This document shows, piece after piece, positions 8,591 to 17,737 of a stretch of DNA of 64,000 nt. The stretch is from assembly GCA_030430755.1 (NCBI GenBank), contig JAUIKO010000001.1, positions 248,001 to 312,000 on the forward strand. Direction: 5' to 3'. Every line of letters begins with the position of its first letter. The stretch's first letter is position 1. The DNA is from Fimbriimonadia bacterium. Its GTDB lineage: Bacteria; Armatimonadota; Fimbriimonadia; Fimbriimonadales; Fimbriimonadaceae. The notes beneath the pieces are model-generated. The model did not search any database. It saw nothing but the letters and a program-made list of their open reading frames with translations, and was not told the origin of the DNA. Position numbers and translations under genes: made by a program.

Positions 8591-9343
8591 TTATGGGTGT
8601 GGAAAGGCCTTTTTACATGCATTCATGGATGATTCTGTAGCAGGCATCCGCTTGTGTGCGTGTGTTTTCCATATTTGAGCAAGGTAATACCAGCATATTT
8701 CTGCATCTTTAATCTTTTGTGGTGGTGAATTCTCTTTTCCTAGCTTGAAGAAAGTAATGAGGGCCTTAGCAGGTATAACCATGCGATCTTTATATTCTTT
8801 CTCATAGCCTCTTGAAATATATCCTCCAAAACTTGTGCTAAACCATGCAGGATCCTCTGACAAAATATTTTTAGAAGAGATACATTGTATCCAGCTTGGA
8901 GAAATACCTTCTAGTTCTAACAGATGAACACACGTCCATAAATTCACATTTAAAACAGGGATGTTTTCAATCAGTAAGTTCAATGCTTCTTCAAGAAGAT
9001 CGTAACATTTGGGAGCAATAGAACCTGGGATGGATACTGCTGAAAAAATTTCTAAAAGACTGAATGTATGAGTTAGAATATCATAATCTTGTCGCAGTTT
9101 ACTGTAAGATACACCAGGTTCAAATTGAGTAAGATACCCGTTTTTCTTTCCTTTTGCAATATAGAAACTTCCAGTAAATAGAGGCTCAGACGCTGCAGCT
9201 AATTTTGATCCAGCTTTACGGGCACCTTTGGCGATGATTTCAATAACACCTTCTTGTTTCGTAAAGAGAGTTATCATTCTATCAGACTCCATAAAATCTC
9301 TTCGTTTTAATACAATGCCCTGAATAGTGTTACTCTCGTTCAT
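8591..9343 (-). CDS. recO: DNA repair protein RecO
   Basis: Recombination mediator that helps load RecA at gaps with RecR/RecF. The N-terminal OB-fold is typical: G-I-V-L-K-R-R-D-F-M-E-S-D-R-M-I-T-L-F-T, then E-I-I-A-K-G-A-R. The helical C-terminal half follows (TFSLLEIFSAV, LLEEALNLL). The C4 zinc site found in many RecO proteins is not evident: the region contains only scattered cysteines (WIQCISSK). Length (250) is normal. Convergent and nearly abutting gpmA. Confidence 0.88.
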   Translation of the reverse strand: MNESNTIQGIVLKRRDFMESDRMITLFTKQEGVIEIIAKGARKAGSKLAAASEPLFTGSFYIAKGKKNGYLTQFEPGVSYSKLRQDYDILTHTFSLLEIFSAVSIPGSIAPKCYDLLEEALNLLIENIPVLNVNLWTCVHLLELEGISPSWIQCISSKNILSEDPAWFSTSFGGYISRGYEKEYKDRMVIPAKALITFFKLGKENSPPQKIKDAEICWYYLAQIWKTHAHKRMPATESSMNACKKAFPHP

Positions 9344-9489
9344 GAAATTAAATAGAGTATCTGAATATAATACTTCTCCTTATATATATTTAACCAAATT
9401 CTAGATATTTTTCTACAATCTATTTGGAAGTGTTAAGGAAAAGTGTGTTTATTTATATTTATGTTTGGATAGTGTATGATAATAATGGA

Positions 9490-10272
9490 ATGGAAAAAAA
9501 AAGTTTTTCGGTAACTGTACTGGGTTCTGGTACAAGTAGTGGCATTCCATGTTTGGGCGTAAAGTATTCTGATGCATTTTTATCAAATCCGAAAAATCAT
9601 AGAACTCGATGCTCTATTGTAATTCATGGCCCTGAAGGGAATCTATTAATTGATTCTTCACCCGATATGAGGACCCAGCTTCTTAGGGAAAAAATAGATG
9701 AGATAGATCGTGTTATTATTACGCATGCACACGCAGATCACATGTTTGGGATGCATGATTTAAGAGGATTGAGTCTCAAGCATGGTGGAGAGATGGAAAT
9801 TTATACTTTACCAGTGCATCAACAATCTATTCGGAATGTGTTTCCTTTTGCTTTTCTAGAGCCTCAGCCAGGGATTTGGCTTCCAAGATTTAAGTTGCAT
9901 GACATAGCACCGGAATTGTCTCTGTGCGGATTAAGGATTGAGACCATGATCATGAAACATGGAAAAATGGATGTAATCGCAATTCGAGTCGGTGATTTTG
10001 CTTATCTTACCGATGTTAAAACCATACCAGAGAATGAGTTGAAAAAATTATATCATCTTGATACCTTGATTGTCGGTGCAGTGAGATATAAGCCCCACCC
10101 AAATCATTTTAATATTGAAGAAGCGCTAGCGCTTATTAAAGAGATATCTCCAAAAAGAGTGTATTTCACCCATATCAGTGATGAAATTGATCATAATACT
10201 GCAGAAAAAGATTTGCCAGAACACGTAAAATTAGCTTATGATGGGTTAAAATTAAGTTTTTCCATAAAATAA
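9490..10272 (+). CDS. Metallo-beta-lactamase-fold hydrolase (PhnP/lipoate-type group)
   Basis: A predicted binuclear-metal hydrolase. From ATG 9490 it has the N-terminal V-L-G-S-G-T-S-S-G-I-P strand-turn, the metal-binding H-A-H-A-D-H (H79, H81, D83, H84), a downstream Y-L-T-D-V-K and the final F-T-H-I-S-D histidine. These fit the PhnP-like subgroup (phosphodiesterases acting on cyclic phosphates), but the physiological substrate cannot be read from sequence. The open frame extends upstream to a TTG at 9424. The extension (VFIYIYVWIVYDNNG) is hydrophobic and lacks a ribosome site, so I chose ATG 9490, which starts one residue before E-K-K-S-F-S-V-T. Confidence 0.9.
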   Translation: MEKKSFSVTVLGSGTSSGIPCLGVKYSDAFLSNPKNHRTRCSIVIHGPEGNLLIDSSPDMRTQLLREKIDEIDRVIITHAHADHMFGMHDLRGLSLKHGGEMEIYTLPVHQQSIRNVFPFAFLEPQPGIWLPRFKLHDIAPELSLCGLRIETMIMKHGKMDVIAIRVGDFAYLTDVKTIPENELKKLYHLDTLIVGAVRYKPHPNHFNIEEALALIKEISPKRVYFTHISDEIDHNTAEKDLPEHVKLAYDGLKLSFSIK

Positions 10273-10325
10273 CCACTTTTATACCTACCAAATTCTTTTT
10301 CTGGGTATCATTTAATTATAAATAA

Positions 10326-10411
10326 GGGGAGTTGCCCGAGCGGCCAATGGGAGCAGACTGTAAATCTGCCGGCGGAAGCCTACGTAGGTTCGAATCCTTC
10401 ACTCCCCACCA
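10326..10411 (+). tRNA. tRNA-Tyr (GTA)
   Basis: 86 bases including encoded CCA. Acceptor GGGGAGT pairs with ACTCCCC, with discriminator A. The anticodon loop reads CTGTAAA with anticodon GTA. A long variable arm follows, as expected for bacterial class II tRNA-Tyr, and the T-arm GGTTCGAATCC is intact. Confidence 0.97.
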
Positions 10412-10428
10412 CTTCTTTCAGAATTATT

Positions 10429-10503
10429 GCCCTCGTAGCTCAGTGGTAGAGCACTTCTTTGGTAAAGAAGAGGTCACGAGTTCAATTCTCGTCGGGGGCT
10501 CCA
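10429..10503 (+). tRNA. tRNA-Thr (GGT)
   Basis: 75 bases including encoded CCA. Acceptor GCCCTCG pairs with CGGGGGC. Anticodon stem CTTCT/AGAAG encloses loop TTGGTAA, anticodon GGT. It lies 17 bases after tRNA-Tyr and is probably in the same transcript. Confidence 0.97.
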
Positions 10504-10626
10504 TTTAAATTTACATCTTCAGTGTTACTTTATACCTATTATCTAGGGTGTACAACCACATGTAATAGCAAGAAGCAGATAAAATAATGATAAGTTATTA
10601 GGGAATTAGTGATTACGAGGTAACCA

Positions 10627-11232
10627 TTGGATATATTAAGAATGTTAGAAAATCTCCATGAGATTGCGGTAGAGCAACCCAAGAGTATCATGGGTACTGT
10701 CAGTTGGGGACTGAATAAAGAAGAAATAGCCATGCAGATTGCAAAAATCAGGGCATCTCTTCCAAGTGAATTAAAACAAGCTGCATCATTAACCAGGGAA
10801 TCTGAAAGAATTGTACAGGATGCTAAGAATGAAGCAAGTAAAATCATTGATCAAGCTAAGAAAGATACAGAGTATATGATCAAAGAAACAGAAAAAGAAG
10901 CTGCTAAAATTCTTGAAAAAGCTAAAATAGATCGTCAGAAATTAATTGATGAGAGTGAAATACTCAGGCAAGCAGGTGAAATAAGTTCAGAGATCAAAGC
11001 ATCTGCTGAAAATGAGTCGGTGCAACTGCGAAAAGGAGCCGAAAATTATGCTTACGATGTTTTGTCACAAATAGAAAGTACGGTTTCTAAAATTTTATCT
11101 GTTGTCGAAAGAAGTAAGGCAGAATTATCACATGTCGATCAGAACCAACATTCATCTGCTATCAATCAATCTTCAAGCTCATCTAAGCAACCTACCCCTG
11201 CTCAGATGAAGGAAAGAGTAAGAGTTTCCTAA
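10627..11232 (+). CDS. DivIVA-like/ATPase-subunit-like coiled-coil protein
   Basis: 201 residues. The first 50 or so are globular (DILRMLENLHEIAVEQPKS). Then comes a long charged coiled coil (about 60-165) made of repeated E-A-x-K-I-I-D-Q-A-K-type heptads, and a Ser/Gln-rich tail (SSSSKQPTPAQ). No membrane segment. Related coiled-coil proteins are often annotated as DivIVA-like or as V-ATPase subunit H/E-like. From memory, the N-terminal block resembles proteins in Armatimonadota. Function is not known; a scaffold at the membrane or division site is possible. The start is TTG at 10627, chosen because a GAGGT ribosome site lies 5 bases upstream and the conserved N-terminus begins there. Confidence 0.8.
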   Translation: MDILRMLENLHEIAVEQPKSIMGTVSWGLNKEEIAMQIAKIRASLPSELKQAASLTRESERIVQDAKNEASKIIDQAKKDTEYMIKETEKEAAKILEKAKIDRQKLIDESEILRQAGEISSEIKASAENESVQLRKGAENYAYDVLSQIESTVSKILSVVERSKAELSHVDQNQHSSAINQSSSSSKQPTPAQMKERVRVS

Positions 11233-11242
11233 TTCTATTTGT

Positions 11243-11308
11243 CTCACTCCACTCTCAGCAGGTCATATCTGTTCAAAGTAAGTTGTATTCAGCTGAGAGT
11301 GAAGTGAG
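11243..11308. repeat. 17-bp inverted repeat with 32-base spacer
   Basis: Left arm CTCACTCCACTCTCAGC (11243-11259) is complementary at 16 of 17 positions to GCTGAGAGTGAAGTGAG (11292-11308). It could fold in RNA as the end of the upstream transcript, but no T-tract follows, so it is not a plain terminator. Confidence 0.6.
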
Positions 11309-11350
11309 CTTGAGTCCTTAAAATATTACTGATTCTGCTTTCTATAATCA

Positions 11351-11380
11351 GATGGATTCTATTATGATGGATTCTATAAT
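11351..11380. repeat. Two tandem 15-bp repeats
   Basis: GATGGATTCTATTAT at 11351-11365 is followed directly by GATGGATTCTATAAT at 11366-11380 (one base different). Non-coding; role unknown. Confidence 0.7.
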
Positions 11381-11572
11381 AAAGATCTATTCCCTTCCAT
11401 TTAGATATTTTTCCTGTTATGTGTTCCGCTTTTAAATTCTTATGTGGTCGATGAATTGTCAGTAGAACAATCATAAAAGGAGAATAGGTGTAGTATTAAA
11501 CGATCATCATTTTTATTCAGCTTTGTTTGGAGCACTGCAATAAAATGATTATTTAGATAGAATATAGAAAGG

Positions 11573-14197
11573 ATGTCAGAGAATAAAATTGTTGTCAAAG
11601 GTGCTCGTCAGCACAATTTGAAAAACATTAATATTGAGATTCCAAAGAATGCACTTGTGGTAATGACAGGTTTGTCAGGATCAGGAAAGAGTTCTCTGGC
11701 GTTTGATACGATATATGCGGAAGGTCAGAGGCGTTTTGTAGAATCATTATCTGCATATGCTAGGCAGTTTTTAGGTCAGATGGATAAGCCCGATGTGGAT
11801 TCTATCTCAGGATTATCTCCAGCGGTTTCTATAGACCAGAAGTCAAAAAGTAAAAATCCTCGCTCAACGGTAGGGACTACAACTGAGATTTATGATTATC
11901 TCCGTGTTCTTTATGCCCGGATGGGAACTCCACACTGTCCTCATGATGGTTCCATTATTAAACCTCAGACTGTCGATGAGATAACTCAAGCATGTATGGG
12001 TTTTCCTCAAGGATCTAGGATTCATGTTTTAGCTCCGATCATACGAGGTCGTAAGGGAACGTATCAAACTCTTTTAAAAGATTATGCGAAAGAGGGTTTT
12101 GCTCGAGCGAGAGTTGATGGCGTATTGGTGGATTTAGATTCCCCTATTGAGCTTGAAAAGAATAAAAAGCATCATATTGAAATTGTTGTTGATCGGTTTA
12201 TCCAAAAAGAAGGTTTAGATCGCCGCGTACATGAGTCGATTCAGACTGCATTAGATATTGCGGAAGGATTGGTGACTTTCTGGATCCAAAAAGATCAAGA
12301 GGATCCAGGTGAGTTTAAGATGTTTTCTGAGTATCTTGCTTGTACTCAATGCGGGTTTAATATGCCTGCTTTAGAACCTAGGTTGTTCTCTTTTAATTCT
12401 GCCTATGGGGCTTGTCCAGAATGTTTAGGTATTGGTACAAATGCCAGTCGACTTGTCGAAAAATTCATGGATCGTATGCAAAGTGGGCATCCGTTTTATA
12501 GAAACAGAAAACCTAATTTAGATCATCCTGAGATGATTACAAAATTGAGTAAATATTTAGATCGGGAAGAAGAGCATGAAGTTTTCGGTCAGTGTGAAAT
12601 ATGTAAGGGATGGAGATTGAAGCCTGAAGCTCTAAGTGTGAAGATTTATGGTTCACATATTGGAGAACTTTGTTCTAAACCTATATCTTCCTTATTTGAG
12701 CATTTGAAGCATGTCGAACAAGATTTAAATCACTATGAATCTATCGTTGGTAGACCGTTATTAAAAGAGATTCTTGCAAGATTAGAATTTTTGAATGAAG
12801 TTGGATTAGGTTATTTAAGCCTTGATCGAGGAAGCGGGACATTATCAGGTGGAGAGTCTCAGAGAATACGTCTAGCAACACAGATTGGAAGTGGACTTAC
12901 AGGCTGTATTTATGTGCTTGATGAGCCAAGTATAGGTCTGCATCAGCGAGATAATGAGAAATTGATTGATACGCTCAAGAGATTACGAGATTTAGGCAAT
13001 ACTCTTCTTGTTGTAGAGCATGATGAAGATACTATGCATGCTGCGGACTGGATTATTGATATCGGTCCTGGTGCAGGAAAGTATGGAGGCGAGATTATTG
13101 CTCAGGGAACACCAGAAGAGTTTGTTAAGCGGAAGGGTTTAACAAGCGATTATTTATCTGGTAGGAAAAAAATAAATCCACAACGATACCGCAGAGAAGG
13201 TTGTGGTACAGAAATATCTATTTTAGGCGCATCAGGACATAATTTAAAACATATTGATGTAAAGATACCTCTTGGTAAATTTGTTTGCGTGACGGGTGTG
13301 AGTGGGTCTGGGAAATCGACTTTAATTCAAGATACTTTATATCCAGCATTGATGAATCAGCTATATCGAGGAACAAGGTTTTCAGAGCCTTATCGAGCGA
13401 TAGAAGGGATAGGTTACATTGACAAATTGATAGATATCGATCAATCTCCCATCGGAAGAACACCACGTTCAAATACTGCTACATATGTTAAATTGTTTGA
13501 TGAAATACGTAAATTGTATGCATTAACTCAAGATGCAAAAATCAGGGGCTATACAGCGCGGAGATTTAGTTTTACTGTAGGTGATGGAAGATGTATGGCT
13601 TGTGAAGGGTATGGATACAAAACAATAGAAATGCATTTTCTTTCTGATGTTGTGCTTCCGTGTGAGGTGTGTAAAGGTAAAAGATACAATCAAGAAACAT
13701 TGGAAGTGAAGTATAAAGAGAAGAATATTGCAGATGTTCTTGCAATGAGTGTGGATGAAGCTTGTGTGTTCTTTGGTTCGATTCCTTCGATTGCAAGACG
13801 ATTGAATACGCTTCAGAGTGTAGGACTAGGGTATATCACGCTTGGGCAACCTGCAACAACTCTCTCTGGAGGTGAAGCGCAAAGAGTAAAGCTTTCTCTC
13901 GAACTTGCAAAGAAAAATACGGATGCAACCATGTATATTCTGGATGAGCCTACGACTGGACTTCATTTTGAAGATGTAAGAAAATTATTGGAAGTCCTCC
14001 ATCAGCTTGTCGATACAGGGAGTACGGTGGTGGTAATTGAACATAATCTAGATGTTATAAAAACCTCGGATTGGATTATTGATCTTGGTCCTGATGGTGG
14101 TGATGCGGGTGGAGAAATTGTTGCAGTGGGCACTCCTGAGCAAATTATAGAATCAGAAAATTCATGGACAGGAAAGTTTTTAAAAAAAATCCTTTAA
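11573..14197 (+). CDS. uvrA: Excinuclease ABC subunit A
   Basis: Damage-sensing ATPase of nucleotide excision repair, acting with UvrB and UvrC. It has two ABC modules. The first Walker A G-L-S-G-S-G-K-S is at 33-40 and the second is G-V-S-G-S-G-K-S-T. Signatures are L-S-G-G-E-S-Q-R-I and L-S-G-G-E-A-Q-R-V. Zinc-site cysteine pairs are at C-T-Q-C-G and C-P-E-C-L, and in the second half at C-M-A-C-E-G and C-E-V-C-K-G. At 874 residues it is about 60-70 shorter than the usual 940. The missing part falls between C-P-E-C-L-G-I-G and C-E-I-C-K-G, where only about 60 residues remain instead of about 120. It is a single-length UvrA, not the double-length form known in Chlamydia. Confidence 0.97.
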   Translation: MSENKIVVKGARQHNLKNINIEIPKNALVVMTGLSGSGKSSLAFDTIYAEGQRRFVESLSAYARQFLGQMDKPDVDSISGLSPAVSIDQKSKSKNPRSTVGTTTEIYDYLRVLYARMGTPHCPHDGSIIKPQTVDEITQACMGFPQGSRIHVLAPIIRGRKGTYQTLLKDYAKEGFARARVDGVLVDLDSPIELEKNKKHHIEIVVDRFIQKEGLDRRVHESIQTALDIAEGLVTFWIQKDQEDPGEFKMFSEYLACTQCGFNMPALEPRLFSFNSAYGACPECLGIGTNASRLVEKFMDRMQSGHPFYRNRKPNLDHPEMITKLSKYLDREEEHEVFGQCEICKGWRLKPEALSVKIYGSHIGELCSKPISSLFEHLKHVEQDLNHYESIVGRPLLKEILARLEFLNEVGLGYLSLDRGSGTLSGGESQRIRLATQIGSGLTGCIYVLDEPSIGLHQRDNEKLIDTLKRLRDLGNTLLVVEHDEDTMHAADWIIDIGPGAGKYGGEIIAQGTPEEFVKRKGLTSDYLSGRKKINPQRYRREGCGTEISILGASGHNLKHIDVKIPLGKFVCVTGVSGSGKSTLIQDTLYPALMNQLYRGTRFSEPYRAIEGIGYIDKLIDIDQSPIGRTPRSNTATYVKLFDEIRKLYALTQDAKIRGYTARRFSFTVGDGRCMACEGYGYKTIEMHFLSDVVLPCEVCKGKRYNQETLEVKYKEKNIADVLAMSVDEACVFFGSIPSIARRLNTLQSVGLGYITLGQPATTLSGGEAQRVKLSLELAKKNTDATMYILDEPTTGLHFEDVRKLLEVLHQLVDTGSTVVVIEHNLDVIKTSDWIIDLGPDGGDAGGEIVAVGTPEQIIESENSWTGKFLKKIL

Positions 14198-14436
14198 GAT
14201 TTGAAAAGTGATTCTCCTGGAAAGAGTGGAGTCTATCGTTGAGATTTTTAGGTTTTTTGTAAGAAATTTCTAAAAAAAATATATTTGTTATGTTAGAAAC
14301 TTCGTGCATTAGTGTATGTATTTGATAGTTTTCTGCACATTTTGAAAGAAGGCACGGCAAAAGTCCTAGCTTACAAGGAAGTTAGAATTTGAAAATATGA
14401 GTATAATTTTATTTGCTGCTGGAGTTTTAACCCTAT

Positions 14437-15942
14437 ATGATAAAACAATATTCACTAGAAGAACAAACTGAAATGTTAAAATTGAACCGGATTTGGCCAG
14501 AGGTTGTTGCGGCATTGAATGAAGATGTTTCTTCTACCGTTTTAGATCGATTTATTCGCACCTTAAAGCCTCACTCTTATGAAAAAGGTATCGTAACGCT
14601 ACTTGCACCAGGTGCCTTTGTGCAAGAATGGGTACAAGGAAAATATGCGCCAAAAATTAAAGAATTACTCCATCTGTTTTTAGAAGAAGAGGTTAAACTT
14701 CATATTGCCATTGACGGAAAAAAAGATGATTCTGGAAAAAAAGAGCAGTCTCAGAATGTTATTACTGCTTTGTCAGAATCAAATACAGGTAAATCGATGG
14801 ATGCAACATATCAGGTTAGTCAACCTGCGCCATCTGCACCATCTGCACCATCTACACCATCGAATCAGCATTCAATTTCTCAGTCAGCAAGTTCCTCGAT
14901 CCAAGTTCCAGGAAGATTTAAGCCAAATGAAAAGTATCGATTTGATACGTTTATTGTGGGGCAGAGTAACCGTCTAGCGTATGCAGGTGCGAAATCGGTT
15001 GCGACGGATCCTGGGAAAAAATATAATCCTCTTTTTATCTATGGCCCATCAGGACTTGGTAAAACCCACTTGCTCCATTCTATAGCTCAAGAAATTCATT
15101 TGAGATATCCAAAGTTAACGATTAACTATGTTTCAGCTCAGCAGTTTGCAGAAGAATTTGTTCATGCTCTGCAGAACAATAAGATTGATCAATTTCGACG
15201 TGCACAGAGAAATATTGGAATATGGCTTGTGGATGATATTCAGTTTGTTGCTGGAAAAGATAAAACTCAAGAAGAAATTTTCCATACCTTTAACTATATG
15301 CATAGTTTAGGAAAGCAAGTTGTTTTATGTTCAGATCGCCCACCTAGAGAGTTGTTCTTGATGGATGAAAGGTTGAGATCAAGGTTTGAAGCAGGTCTTG
15401 TTGCAGATATTCAACCACCTGACACCGAAACTCGATGTGCTATTTTGTTGAGTAAAGCAAAGCAAGAAGCTCTAGAATTAGAACCTGCGATTGCGATGTT
15501 TTTAGCAGAACGAGTTCCTGGAAATATCCGTATTTTAGAAGGTGCTCTCATTAAATTAGCAGCTCAGGCTAGCTTGGAGAACTCAAAGATCAGTATAGAA
15601 CTTGCAAAGCAAGTGATTGATTCTTATTACCAGTCATCTTCAAAAGGACGCCCCAGTACTCAGCAAATTACAGAATTAGTTTCGAAGCATTATAATATAT
15701 CCATCGATCTGATTCGAGGAAGCTCGAGAAAGGCTCCTATTGCGCACGCTAGGCACGTTGCGATCTATATTACGCGTCAGATTACAGGAGATAGCTGGAA
15801 GCACATTGGAAGCTATTTTAGTAATAGAGATCATACGTCCATCATGCATGCTTATCAAAAAATTAGTGATATGATAGTTCATGATCAATCTTTAAGAAAT
15901 GATATTAATCAAATTATTAGAGATTTTCAGCTAGAAGTATAA
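14437..15942 (+). CDS. dnaA: Chromosomal replication initiator DnaA
   Basis: Binds DnaA boxes at oriC and opens the duplex as an ATP filament. Domain I is at 1-90. A low-complexity domain II linker (about 95-160) contains P-S-A-P-S-A-P-S-T-P repeats. The AAA+ domain has Walker A G-P-S-G-L-G-K-T (203-210) and Walker B L-V-D-D-I-Q-F (about 264-270). The DNA-binding domain IV ends with the D-H-T-S-I-M-H-A-Y signature. The P-S-A-P linker is encoded by a 9-bp repeat near 14827-14860. Neither dnaN nor recF follows, and neither flanking gap shows a cluster of TTATNCACA-type boxes, so this need not be the origin. Confidence 0.97.
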   Translation: MIKQYSLEEQTEMLKLNRIWPEVVAALNEDVSSTVLDRFIRTLKPHSYEKGIVTLLAPGAFVQEWVQGKYAPKIKELLHLFLEEEVKLHIAIDGKKDDSGKKEQSQNVITALSESNTGKSMDATYQVSQPAPSAPSAPSTPSNQHSISQSASSSIQVPGRFKPNEKYRFDTFIVGQSNRLAYAGAKSVATDPGKKYNPLFIYGPSGLGKTHLLHSIAQEIHLRYPKLTINYVSAQQFAEEFVHALQNNKIDQFRRAQRNIGIWLVDDIQFVAGKDKTQEEIFHTFNYMHSLGKQVVLCSDRPPRELFLMDERLRSRFEAGLVADIQPPDTETRCAILLSKAKQEALELEPAIAMFLAERVPGNIRILEGALIKLAAQASLENSKISIELAKQVIDSYYQSSSKGRPSTQQITELVSKHYNISIDLIRGSSRKAPIAHARHVAIYITRQITGDSWKHIGSYFSNRDHTSIMHAYQKISDMIVHDQSLRNDINQIIRDFQLEV

Positions 15943-16008
15943 TGATTTTTCATCTGATTTACACATAGATGATGCATAGAAGGTGCAGTTGTACCGATAT
16001 ATGTGTAG

Positions 16009-16200
16009 ATGAAAAGAATATTTCAGTGGAAGTCTCTTTTATATATATTTTCTGGAGGCATGTTCGGATTTGGATATGGAATCGTTATTCAGGATGTCTC
16101 AAACAGCAATGATATACGAAGTATGATCCCTGCTATTATAACTGGACTTATTATTGGATTTTTGAGTGTTTTAGTAAAAAATAAAAACCTTAAATCGTAA
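16009..16200 (+). CDS. Small two-helix membrane protein
   Basis: 63 residues with two hydrophobic helices (LLYIFSGGMFGFGYGIVI at about 10-27 and MIPAIITGLIIGFLSVLV at about 39-56), basic ends, and a short polar loop between them. It lies 66 bases after dnaA on the same strand, ahead of asnS. No good ribosome site is visible and I recognise no family. The regular two-helix pattern with a lysine-rich C-terminus supports a real gene. Confidence 0.5.
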   Translation: MKRIFQWKSLLYIFSGGMFGFGYGIVIQDVSNSNDIRSMIPAIITGLIIGFLSVLVKNKNLKS

Positions 16201-16287
16201 CGCTTTCAAAAAGTAGAAGATTCGATGAATATATCAATAATGAACTCTGCTTGAAAGAAAGATAAACACGGTAGAATAGATATTGTC

Positions 16288-17724
16288 ATGTCGGAATTGC
16301 AAACAACGAAATCTGATCTTTTAAGCAATGATTTAGAGTCCATGTATAAGCGTGTCGTAGATATTCATCAATCTCCTCCCAATACCCAAGTAATAGCAAG
16401 AGGCTGGGTAAAGACAAGACGAAACAGTAAGGAAATACAGTTTGTTCAGCTAAGTGATGGTTCATGTTTTCAGGATATTCAGATAATTTTTCAAAATGAT
16501 AAATTTGATTCTGATACATTGAAAAAAGTAACAACAGGAGCATGTATAGAAGTCCATGGTGATTTAATAGAATCTCCTGCTGCTGGTCAGAATGTAGAAA
16601 TTCAGGCTCGTGGGTTATCCATATACGGTGAAGCAGATCAAGAAGAGTATCCGCTTCAGAAAAAAGGAGCCAGCTTTGAATTTCTTCGCGAAATTGCTCA
16701 TTTACGATGTCGAACCAATACTTTTGGAGCTGTAAGTAGAGTTAGAAGTGAAGTTAGCTGGGCTGTGCATCAATATTTTAGAGATAGAAAGTTTCAGTAT
16801 GTTCATACACCGATCATTACTGCAAGTGACTGCGAAGGAGCAGGGGAAATGTTTGCGGTAAGTACGAACTTAACTCATGAAACAGGGCAATATGTTCTGA
16901 AAGATCAGGATCCTGCTCAGGATTTTTTTGCAAAGCCTGCTTTTTTAACCGTAAGTGGTCAGCTAGAAGCTGAAACTCTTGCGTTAGGATTAACAAATGT
17001 TTATACCTTTGGTCCTACTTTTAGGGCAGAGAATAGTAATTCTGCAAGGCATTTAGCAGAGTTCTGGATGATAGAACCTGAAATGGCATTTTGTGATTTA
17101 AAACAAGATATGAATCTTGCCTGTGATTTTTTACAGAATCTGATAAAACACGTTCTTAACTACTGCCCGCAGGACTTAGAATTTTTTCAAAAAAGAATAG
17201 AACCTGATTTAATACAGACTTTAGAACATGTTGCTCATGCTCAATTTGAATATATGACCTACTCGGAGGCCATTAAACACTTAAAGGATTCTGATGAACA
17301 TTTTGAGTATCCCGTGGAGTGGGGGTGTGATCTGCAGAGTGAGCATGAAAGATGGTTGACGGAGAAAAAAGTAGGAAGACCTGTTGTGCTTTATGATTAT
17401 CCAAAAGATATAAAGGCTTTCTATATGCGTTTAAATGACGATGATAAAACGGTTGCAGCTATGGACGTGTTAGTGCCTAAAATTGGAGAAATTATTGGGG
17501 GATCTCAACGTGAGGAACGTTTAGATGTTTTAAAAGCAAAAATGAAATCTCAAGATTTATCTGAAGATGTTTACTGGTGGTACTTAGATCTTAGACGATT
17601 TGGATCAGCTCCACATGCTGGCTTTGGTTTAGGATTGGAGCGTTTTATCATGTATGTAACAGGTATGAAGAATATCCGAGATGTGATTCCGTATTATCGT
17701 TGTCCTAGAAATGTAGACTTTTAA
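16288..17724 (+). CDS. asnS: Asparaginyl-tRNA synthetase
   Basis: Class II aminoacyl-tRNA synthetase charging tRNA-Asn. The N-terminal OB-fold anticodon domain (about 25-125) starts [10 protein letters not shown]. The catalytic core contains [24 protein letters not shown] (motif 2) and G-F-G-L-G-L-E-R (motif 3). F-R-A-E-N-S and the absence of a GAD domain separate it from AspRS. Length (478) is normal. It ends 13 bases before the ABC exporter gene and probably shares a transcript with it. Confidence 0.95.
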   Translation: MSELQTTKSDLLSNDLESMYKRVVDIHQSPPNTQVIARGWVKTRRNSKEIQFVQLSDGSCFQDIQIIFQNDKFDSDTLKKVTTGACIEVHGDLIESPAAGQNVEIQARGLSIYGEADQEEYPLQKKGASFEFLREIAHLRCRTNTFGAVSRVRSEVSWAVHQYFRDRKFQYVHTPIITASDCEGAGEMFAVSTNLTHETGQYVLKDQDPAQDFFAKPAFLTVSGQLEAETLALGLTNVYTFGPTFRAENSNSARHLAEFWMIEPEMAFCDLKQDMNLACDFLQNLIKHVLNYCPQDLEFFQKRIEPDLIQTLEHVAHAQFEYMTYSEAIKHLKDSDEHFEYPVEWGCDLQSEHERWLTEKKVGRPVVLYDYPKDIKAFYMRLNDDDKTVAAMDVLVPKIGEIIGGSQREERLDVLKAKMKSQDLSEDVYWWYLDLRRFGSAPHAGFGLGLERFIMYVTGMKNIRDVIPYYRCPRNVDF

Positions 17725-17737
17725 TGCAGTTAAAAAA

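Larger units (their letters stand above)
11233..11572. other. 340-bp gap between the coiled-coil gene and uvrA
   Basis: AT-rich, without a credible gene. It holds the 17-bp inverted repeat at 11243-11308 and the 15-bp tandem repeat at 11351-11380. I see no clear promoter consensus for uvrA and no SOS (LexA) box of the E. coli or Bacillus type. Confidence 0.6.

Noticed and set aside
11289-11474. 61-codon frame in the gap before uvrA
   Set aside because: Covers the tandem repeat and one arm of the inverted repeat; no ribosome site and no protein-like composition.
14145-14360. 71-codon - strand frame after uvrA
   Set aside because: Overlaps the uvrA 3' end, low-complexity Phe/Leu/Asn content from AT-rich DNA.
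14198-16008. Possible replication origin around dnaA
   Set aside because: Neither gap beside dnaA shows a cluster of TTATNCACA-type boxes, and dnaN/recF do not follow. Without skew data I cannot call an origin.
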